Below, in pieces: positions 1-9,600 of a stretch of 64,000 nt of DNA (the first letter of the stretch is position 1; each line of letters starts with the position of its first letter). A model generated the notes under the pieces. It was not told the origin of the DNA. It was given only the letters and a program-made list of their open reading frames with translations, and made no database searches. The translations under genes and the position numbers were made by a program. The DNA comes from Rhodococcus pyridinivorans (GTDB lineage: Bacteria; Actinomycetota; Actinomycetes; Mycobacteriales; Mycobacteriaceae). Where the stretch lies: positions 1,860,001 through 1,924,000 of the forward strand of contig NZ_FNRX01000002.1 of assembly GCF_900105195.1 (NCBI RefSeq), given 5' to 3'.

Positions 1-629
1 ACCTGTACGGTCCGACCGAGGCTGCGGTGTCGGTCACCGCCGGTGATGTCACCGATGTCTCGGGTGCGTCGGTGCCGATCGGTGTGCCCGAGTGGAACAC
101 CCGGGTGTATGTGCTCGACGAGCGTCTGCATCCGGTTCCGACCGGTGTCGCCGGTGAGCTGTATCTCGCGGGTGCGCAGCTCGCGCGCGGGTATTTCGGG
201 CGTGCGGATCTGAGTGCGGAGCGGTTCGTCGCGTCGCCGTTCGGTGATGGTGAACGTCTGTATCGTACGGGCGATCTGGTGCGGTGGACCCGTGACGGGC
301 AGTTGGACTACCTGTCGCGTACGGATTTCCAGGTGAAGGTGCGTGGTTTCCGTATCGAGCTCGGTGAGATCGAATCCGCTCTGCGGGCGATGGATGTGCT
401 GCGTGATGTCGCGGTGATCGCTCGTGAGGACGAGCGGGTCGGCACCCAGTTGGTCGCGTACGTCGTACCCATCGAAGCCGACACCCTCGACGTGGCGACG
501 GTCAGGAGCGAACTGGCGACGCAGGTGCCGTCGTACATGGTGCCGTCGGCGTTCGTGACGCTCGATGCGTTGCCGCTGAACGTCAACGGCAAGCTCGACC
601 GCAGGGCCCTGCCCGAGCCGGTCTTCGAG
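1..629 (+). repeat. Exact direct repeat R1, copy 1 (edge-truncated): A-domain C-terminal half
   Basis: Identical at every position compared to 3184-3812 (offset 3183 bp). Identity stops at 630/3813, just after A10 (NGKLDRRAL) and before the T domain. Copy 1 begins at the window edge, so the repeat may continue upstream through the rest of that A domain. Two adjacent modules of NRPS-1 therefore share an A domain over at least this part. Confidence 0.95.
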
Positions 630-3600
630 ACCCGCGAATTCCGGACCTCCGTCACGCCGGCCGAGCAGGCCGTCGCCGCGGTCTTCGCCGAGGTGCTCGG
701 CGTCGAACGGGTCGGTCTCGACGACGACTTCTTCGAACTCGGCGGCAACTCGCTGCTCGCCACCCAGGTGGCCTCCCGGCTCGGAGCCGCACTCGGCGCG
801 AAGGTTCCGGTGCGTGCCCTCTTCGAGAACACCACCGTCGAATCGCTCGCCGGTGCGGTCGAGTCGCAGCGTGGCGAGGACCGCCGGCCTCTCGAAGCCA
901 TCGAGCGGCCCGCACGCATCCCGCTGTCGCTCGCGCAGCAGCGCATGTGGTTCCTCAACCGATTCGACACCGAATCGTCGGCCTACAACGTGCCGATCGC
1001 GATTCGGCTCACCGGCGATCTCGACGTCGACGCGCTGCAGGCCGCCGTCGGCGACGTCGTGGCCCGTCACGAATCGCTGCGCACCTTCTATCCGGAGACC
1101 GAGGACGGTCCCGTCCAGGTCATCGTTCCGGCCGCGCAGACGGTCCCCGACCTCACCCCGGTGGACGTGCCGGAGGAGGACATCGTCGTCGCCGTCCAGG
1201 AACTCGCGGCGACGATCTTCGACGTCACCACGACCGTGCCGCTGAGTGCGCGACTGTTCCGGGTCCGCGAATCCGACTACGTCCTCGCCTTCGTGGTCCA
1301 CCACATCTCCGCCGACGGCTCGTCGATGGGTCCGCTCACGCGCGACCTCATGACGGCCTACGTCGCGCGGTCGCAGGGCGACGCCCCGGCATGGGAGCCG
1401 CTGTCGGTGCAGTACGCCGACTTCGCCATCTGGCAGCGCGAGGTGCTCGGCGACGAGGACGACCCGGAAGCGCTGGCCGCCAAGCAGGTCGAGTACTGGA
1501 AGCAGGCCCTCGCCGGACTGCCCGACCAGCTCGATCTCCCGAGCGACCGGCCGCGTCCCGCTGTCCAGTCGTTCCGGGGCGGCCGCGTCGACTTCACCGT
1601 TGAGGCCGAACTCCACCGACGCCTCGCCGATCTCGGCCGGCGCACGAACACCACGATGTTCATGGTGCTGCACACCGCGCTCGCGGTGTTCCTCGCACGC
1701 ATGTCCTCGAGCGACGACATCGCGATCGGCACGCCGATGGCCGGTCGTGGCGAGCGCGAACTCGACGACCTGATCGGCATGTTCGTCAACACGCTGGTGT
1801 TCCGGACCCACGTCGATTCGGACGCGTCGTTCACCGAACTCCTTGGACGGACCCGTGAGGCCGACCTCGGCGCGTTCGCGAACGCCGACGTGCCGTTCGA
1901 GCGGCTCGTCGAGGTGCTCAACCCCGCACGATCCACGGCACGCCACCCGCTGTTCCAGGTGGGTCTGTCGTTCCAGAACCTCGCGCAGGCCGCACTCGAA
2001 CTCCCCGGTCTCACCATCTCCGGACTCGACACCGACATGGAGATCTCGCAGTTCGACCTGCACCTGATCGTCACCGACCGCTACAGCGACGACGGCACGC
2101 CCACGGGCATCACCGGCTACTTCACCTACGCGACCGATCTGTTCGACGAGTCGACGGTCGCGGAGTTCGCCGCCCGGTTCATCCGCGTGCTCGACGCCGT
2201 GGTCGACGACCCGGCACTGCCGGTCGGCGATCTGACCCTCCTCGACACCGTGGAAACCGCGCGAGTGCTCGAGGCGTGGAACGACACCACACACCCCACC
2301 AGGTCGGCGACGTTGGTCGATCTGTTCGACGAGCAGGTCTCGCGGGTGCCGGATGCGCCGGCGTTGGTGTTCGAGGGCGAGTCGCTGACCTATTCGGAGT
2401 TCGATGCGCGTGTCAATCGTCTTGCGCGCAGGTTGATCTCGGAGGGTGTGGGTCCGGAGTCGACGGTGGCGCTGGCGATGCGTCGCTCGGTCGAGTTGCT
2501 GGTCGGTATGTATGCGGTGGTCAAGGCCGGTGGCGTGTATGTGCCGGTGGATCCGGATCAGCCGGACGAGCGCAATGCCTACATTCTCGACACCGCCGCT
2601 CCGGTGGTGGTGCTGTCCACCGAACGCGACGAGTTCACGGCACCGGGGGAGAAGTCTGTCCCCATCCTGTTGCTCGACAGCCTGGATCTGTCCGAGCTGT
2701 CCGCGGTGCCGGTGACCGACACCGAGCGGATCGCGCCGTTGCGTGCGTCGAACACGGCGTATGTGATCTTCACGTCGGGTTCGACGGGTCGGCCGAAGGG
2801 TGTGGCGGTGCCGCATGCGGCGATCGTCAACCAGTTGCTGTGGAAGCGTGAGTATTTCGGTCTCGGTGTCGATGATGCGGTGCTGTTGAAGACGGTGGCG
2901 ACGTTCGATCTGTCGGTGTGGGAGTTCTGGTCGGCGCTGGTCTCCGGTGGGCGTGTGGTGATCGCGTCGGCCGACGGTCATCGGGATCCGGCGTATCTGA
3001 ACCGGTTGCTGACCGAGCAGTCGGTGACGACGCTGCATGTGGTGCCGTCGATGCTCGAGGCTCTGATGGTCGATGCGGGCGGCATCCTCACACCCTCGTT
3101 GCGGCAGGTGCTGGCGATCGGTGAGGCCCTCCCGCCGGCCACCGCGAAGCGGTTCGTCGAGCACAATGCCGCCCGGCTGGTGAACCTGTACGGTCCGACC
3201 GAGGCTGCGGTGTCGGTCACCGCCGGTGATGTCACCGATGTCTCGGGTGCGTCGGTGCCGATCGGTGTGCCCGAGTGGAACACCCGGGTGTATGTGCTCG
3301 ACGAGCGTCTGCATCCGGTTCCGACCGGTGTCGCCGGTGAGCTGTATCTCGCGGGTGCGCAGCTCGCGCGCGGGTATTTCGGGCGTGCGGATCTGAGTGC
3401 GGAGCGGTTCGTCGCGTCGCCGTTCGGTGATGGTGAACGTCTGTATCGTACGGGCGATCTGGTGCGGTGGACCCGTGACGGGCAGTTGGACTACCTGTCG
3501 CGTACGGATTTCCAGGTGAAGGTGCGTGGTTTCCGTATCGAGCTCGGTGAGATCGAATCCGCTCTGCGGGCGATGGATGTGCTGCGTGATGTCGCGGTGA

Positions 3601-6600
3601 TCGCTCGTGAGGACGAGCGGGTCGGCACCCAGTTGGTCGCGTACGTCGTACCCATCGAAGCCGACACCCTCGACGTGGCGACGGTCAGGAGCGAACTGGC
3701 GACGCAGGTGCCGTCGTACATGGTGCCGTCGGCGTTCGTGACGCTCGATGCGTTGCCGCTGAACGTCAACGGCAAGCTCGACCGCAGGGCCCTGCCCGAG
3801 CCGGTCTTCGAGGCCCGTGAGTTCCGCGCTCCGAGCACCCCGGTCGAGGAGATCGTCGCCGGCGTGTTCGCCGACGTCCTCGGCCTCACCCGCGTGGGTG
3901 TGGACGACGACTTCTTCGAACTCGGCGGCAACTCGCTGCTCGCCACCCAGGTCGTCTCGCGGATCGGCGCGGCACTCGACACCCGCGTCCCCGTGCGCGT
4001 GCTGTTCGAAGCCCCCAGTGTCGCGGCGCTCGCCGTCGCGGCCGAGCAGCACACCGGTGCGGCGGCACGTCCGCCGCTGGTGCCGCAGCCGCGGCCTGAA
4101 CGTGTGCCGCTGTCGCTCGCGCAGCAGCGCATGTGGTTCCTCAACCGCTTCGACACCGAATCGTCGGTCGACAACATCCCAGTGGCGGTCCGGTTGACCG
4201 GGGCACTCGACCTCGGTGCGCTGCAGGCAGCGGTCCAAGACCTGCTCACCCGGCACGAGGTGCTCCGCACCATCTATCCCGAGATCGACGGACAGCCCTA
4301 CCAGCTGATACTCCCGGTCGCGGAGGCCGCACCCGACATCGACGTCGAATCGGCCACTGAGGACGACCTGCTGCAGAAGGTGACGGCGGTCGTCTCCCGC
4401 GGGTTCGACGTCACCACCGAGATCCCGCTGCGCGCACGACTGTTCGAGCTCTCCGAGCGCGATCATGTGCTGGTCTTCGTCGTCCATCACATCAGCGCCG
4501 ACGGCTGGTCCATCTCGCCGCTGACCCGCGACGTGATGACGGCGTACATGTCCCGCGCCGAGGGTGAAGCCCCCGGCTGGGCGCCGCTGCCGGTGCAGTA
4601 CGCCGACTTCGCCATCTGGCAGCGCGCGGTCCTCGGCGGAGAGGATGATGCCGAGAGCCTGCTCGCTGCGCAGGCCGAGTACTGGAAGCGCACGCTCGCG
4701 GGTCTGCCTGACGAGCTGAATCTCCCCATGGACCGGCCGCGTCCTTCGATCCAGTCCTTCACCGGCGGCAAGATCGAGTTCGTCCTCGGCGCGGACCTGC
4801 ACCGCGGCCTCGCGGCACTCGCACGCTCCACGGGCACCACGATGTTCATGGTGATGCACACCGCGCTCGCGGTGTTTCTGTCGAGGATCTCCGACAGCGA
4901 CGACATCGCGATCGGCACGCCCATCGCCGGTCGTGGCGAATCGGAGGTCGACGACCTGGTCGGCATGTTCGTCAACACGCTCGTCCTGCGCACCCGGGTG
5001 GACGCGGGCAAGAGCTTCTCGGACCTCCTCTCGCGCGTGCGGGAGGGCGACCTCGAGGCGTTCGCCCACGCCGACATCCCCTTCGAGCGGCTCGTGGAGA
5101 TCCTCGCCCCCGAGCGGTCGACGGCACGCCACCCGCTGTTCCAGGTGGCACTGTCGTTCGAGAACCTGCCCGAGACGGCGCTGGAACTGCCCGAACTCAC
5201 GGTGTCCGGAGTGCCCTTCGAGGTCGACACCGTCAAGTTCGACCTGTCGCTGACCCTCCGCGAGCATCGCGGCGGATCGGATGGCCCCGCCGGAATCTCG
5301 GCTGAATTCTCCTACGCGAGTGCGTTGTTCGACCGCTCGACGATCGAAGGATTCGCTCGACGGTTCGAGATGCTCGTCGCGGGAGTACTGGGCGATCCGC
5401 ACCTGCCGGTCGGAGATCTACCGCTTCTCGACACAGACGAGTTCGACCGGCTCACGCACGTCCACGGCGACCGCGTCAGTGCAGGTGGAAGCCTCACCGA
5501 CATCCTCACTTCGGGCGTCGCGCGGGCCCCCGAGGCCGTCGCGGTGCGGTACGAGGGCCGGTCGGTCACCTACCGGGAACTCGACGAGACCTCGTCGCGC
5601 CTGGCCCGCATGCTCATCGAGCGAGGGGTCGGACCGGAGGACATCGTCGCCGTCGCGTACCCGCGTTCGTACGAGATGGTGCTGAGCGTGTGGGCGATCG
5701 CGAAGGCCGGTGCCGCCCACCTGCCGGTCGATCCGAACTACCCGATCGACCGCGTGCGCTACATGCTCGCGGATTCCGGAGCGGCCATGGGTATCACCGG
5801 GGCCGAATATCGCGAGGCGATGCCGGACGACTCCGACTGGGTCGTGCTCGACGCGCCGGAGACGGCCGCGGAACTGGACGCGCGGTCCGGTGCGCCGGTC
5901 ACCGACGCCGATCGCGTGCGGCCGATCCGGCTCGAACACCCGGCCTATGTGATCTACACGTCGGGTTCGACGGGTAGGCCCAAGGGCGTCGTGGTCACCC
6001 ACACCGGTCTCGGTGGCGTCGTCGACACCGCCGTGGACCTCTACCACCTGCGTGCCGGCCACCGGTTCCTGCACATCTGCTCGCCGAGCTTCGACCCGTC
6101 GGTGCTCGAGTGGATGGCTGCATTCTCGAGCGGTGCGACGCTGGTGATCGTGCCGGGCCGGATCATCGGCGGCCCGGATCTTGCGGAACTGCTGCAGACC
6201 GAACAGGTGACCCACACGATCATCACGCCCGCAGTGCTGGGCACGATGGATCCTGCCGGTATCGACAGCCTCGAGGTGGTGTCGGTGGGCGGCGACGTCA
6301 CCACACCCGAGCTGCTCGGTCGCTGGGCGCCGGGACGGAAGTACTTCAACGGTTACGGCCCCACCGAGACCACGATCATCTCGTCGTTCGCCCGCCTGCA
6401 ACCAGGCCGGCCGATCACGATCGGCAACCCGACCCACGGTGTATCCGCGCTCGTCCTCGATGCCCGGCTGAACCCGGTGCCCGAGGGTGTCGCAGGCGAG
6501 CTCTACATGGCAGGTGGCGCGCTCGCGCGGGGTTACCACGGGCGCACCGCCCTGACCGCCGAGCGGTTCGTCGCCAATCCCTACACCAGCGACGGCTCGC

Positions 6601-9600
6601 GCATGTACCGCACGGGCGACGTGGTTCGCTGGCGTTCGATCGAGGGCGGTCCCGTCGAGCTCGAATTCGTCGGCCGCAGCGACTTCCAGGTCAAGGTCCG
6701 CGGTTTCCGTATCGAGCTCGGCGAGATCGACGCGGCTCTCGCCGGACACGACAGTGTGGATTTCGCGGCTACTCTCGGCCGGACCACCGGTTCCGGCGCC
6801 ACCGTGCTGGTGTCGTACGTGCTGCCCGTGCGGGGCCGAACGGTCGACACGGCGGAGTTGACCGAGTTCGTGGCACGGTCGTTGCCGCCGCACATGGTGC
6901 CGTCGGCCATCGTGGTACTCGACGAGGTGCCGCTCACGCCGGTGGGCAAACTCGATCGCGATGCGCTGCCGGAACCGGTGATCGAGGAGCGTGAGTACCG
7001 GGCCGCCGAGGGTGAGGTCGAGCAGATCATCTCCGAGGTGTTCGCGGAGGTTCTGCATCTGGACAAGGTGAGCGTCGACGAGTCGTTCTTCGCGCTCGGC
7101 GGCGACAGCATCGTGTCGATCCAGTTGGTGTCGCGGGCGAAGGCGCGCGGTGTGGTGTTCACCCCCCGGGACGTCTTCGAGCGTCGGTCGGTCGCCGGTC
7201 TCGCCGAGGTCGCGACGCGCTCCGAGGGCGGGACGACACTGCGTCCGGCCGAGCTTCCCGGTGGCGGTGTCGGCGAGGTTCCGCTGACGCCGATCATGCA
7301 TGAGGTCCTGTCGTGGCCCGGTGGTTTCGATCGGTTCTCGCAGATCGTCGCCGTGACATTGCCGAGCGGGATCGATCAGGACGTGCTCGTTCGTACGATC
7401 GGTGCCGTCGTCGATCACCACGATGCCCTGCGTTCGATCCTCGAGCGCGGAACCGATGGGGAGCATGTCCTACGCGTTCGCGCCGCAGGAAGTGTCGATC
7501 CGGTGTCGATTCTCGAACGGGTCGAGCTACCCGCCGGAATCAGCGACGCAGATCTGACCATCGTTGCGGAACGCGAGATCGACGCGGCGCTGGGCCGGCT
7601 CGATCCTGGCAGCGGTTCGGTCCTCCGGTTCGTGTGGTTCGATTTCGGCGGTGAGCGTGCGGGCATCCTCGCGGTCGTCGCCCACCATCTGGTCGTGGAC
7701 GGCGTCTCGTGGCGCATCCTGCTGCCGGACCTCGGTCTGGCCTGGGGGCAGATCGTCTCCGGCCGGGAAGTGTCGCTCGACGCCGTGGGCACGTCCCTGC
7801 GGCGATGGGCGCACGGTCTCGTGGCTGCGGCCTCGGAGCGCCGGGCGGAACTTCCTCTGTGGGAGCGCATTCTGGAGGGCCCGGACCCGGCTCTGGGCTC
7901 ACGTCCGTTCGATCCTGCCGTCGACACCATCTCCACCGTCCGACGGATCGAGCTGTCTCTCCCGGCGTCCGAAACCGATGCTCTGCTGACGTCGGTGCCG
8001 ACATTGTTCCGCGGTGGTGTCGCCGACGGCCTGATGGCTGCGCTCGGCCTGGCACTCGTGCGGTGGCGACGCGATCGAGGCATCGAATCGTCTTCGGCCC
8101 TGGTCGAATTCGAAGGTCACGGACGGGAGGAGTCCGTCCTGCCGGGAGCGGACCTGTCGAGGACGGTCGGGTGGTTCACCAGTGCGTACCCGGTCCGGGT
8201 CGACCTGACCGGAGTGGACGTCGACGAGGCGTTCGCCGGTGGCGCTGCGATCGGATCGGCCGTGAAGGCGGTCAAGGAACAGCTCCTGGCCATCCCGGAC
8301 AAGGGTATGGGATTCGGCCTGCTGCGCTATCTGGATCCGGAATCGTCGGCGCGGTTGGCGTCGATCGCCCGAGTGCCGCAGGTGAGCTTCAACTATCTGG
8401 GCCGGATGTCGTCGGCGGACGTACCGGAGGGCCTCGCGGAGATCGGCTGGGCACCGACCTCCGCGCTCGGCGAGCTGGATGTTGCTCAGGACGCCGACAT
8501 GCCCGCCAACGCGAGCGTCGATATCAATGCGATCGTCTCGGACGGCGACGGCGGACCACAGCTCGGCGCGAGCATCGCCTTCCCGTCGGGGCTGCTGGAT
8601 TCCGACGACGTGGACGAGCTTGCTCAGCATTGGTCGCAGGCACTGAGCGCTCTCGCCCAGTACGCGGCGTCACCGGATGCGGGGGGCCTGACACCGTCCG
8701 ACCTGCTGCTCGCCGGTCTCGGACAAAGCGAGATCGAGGAATGGGAGCAGCGCTACCCGGCGCTCTCGGACGTGTGGCCGCTGTCGCCGCTGCAGGCGGG
8801 TCTGCTGTTCCACGCGTCGATGGTGACCGAGGAGCACGTCGACGTCTACACCATGCAGGCCGTGCTGGACCTCGAGGGTGAGGTGGATCCGGCGCGCCTG
8901 CGTGCGGCCGGACAAGCACTGCTGGACCGATACCCGAATCTCAGGACCGCTTTCGTCACGGACGCGGAGGGACGGTCCCTGCAACTGGTGCTCGACGACG
9001 TCGAGCTTCCCTGGCGAGAACTCGATTCGAGCGACACCGAGGACGAGCGACGGATGGCCGCGGTCGCATCGGCATTGGCGGACGAGCAGTCCCGTCGCTT
9101 CGACATGGAGTCGGCACCGCTCATTCGGTTCCTGCTCGTGAGATCCGGAACGAACCGGTACCACCTCGGAGTCACGACCCATCACATCCTTCTCGACGGC
9201 TGGTCGATGCCGCTGCTCATGCAGGATCTAATGGCCCTGTACGTGCTCCGCGGTGATCCCACGGCACTGCCGCGCGCGCGCTCCTACCGCAGTTTCCTCG
9301 CGTGGCTCGCCGAGCAGGACAGGACGGTTTCGCTCGACGCGTGGGCCACCGCGCTCGAAGGGCTCGGAGATCCGACCGCCATCGCTCCGGTTCAGCGCGA
9401 CCCCGGGAACGACACGATCTCCACGGTCCGCGTCCTGCTCGACACCGAGCGCACCGCCCGGTTGACCGCCCTCGCGGCCGATCTCGGCGTAACCGTGAAC
9501 ACCCTCGTGCAGGCTGCCTGGGGCGTAGTGCTCGGCCGCATCACCGGCAGCTCGGACGTCGTGTTCGGCGCGACCGTGTCGGGTCGTCCCGCCGACCTGC

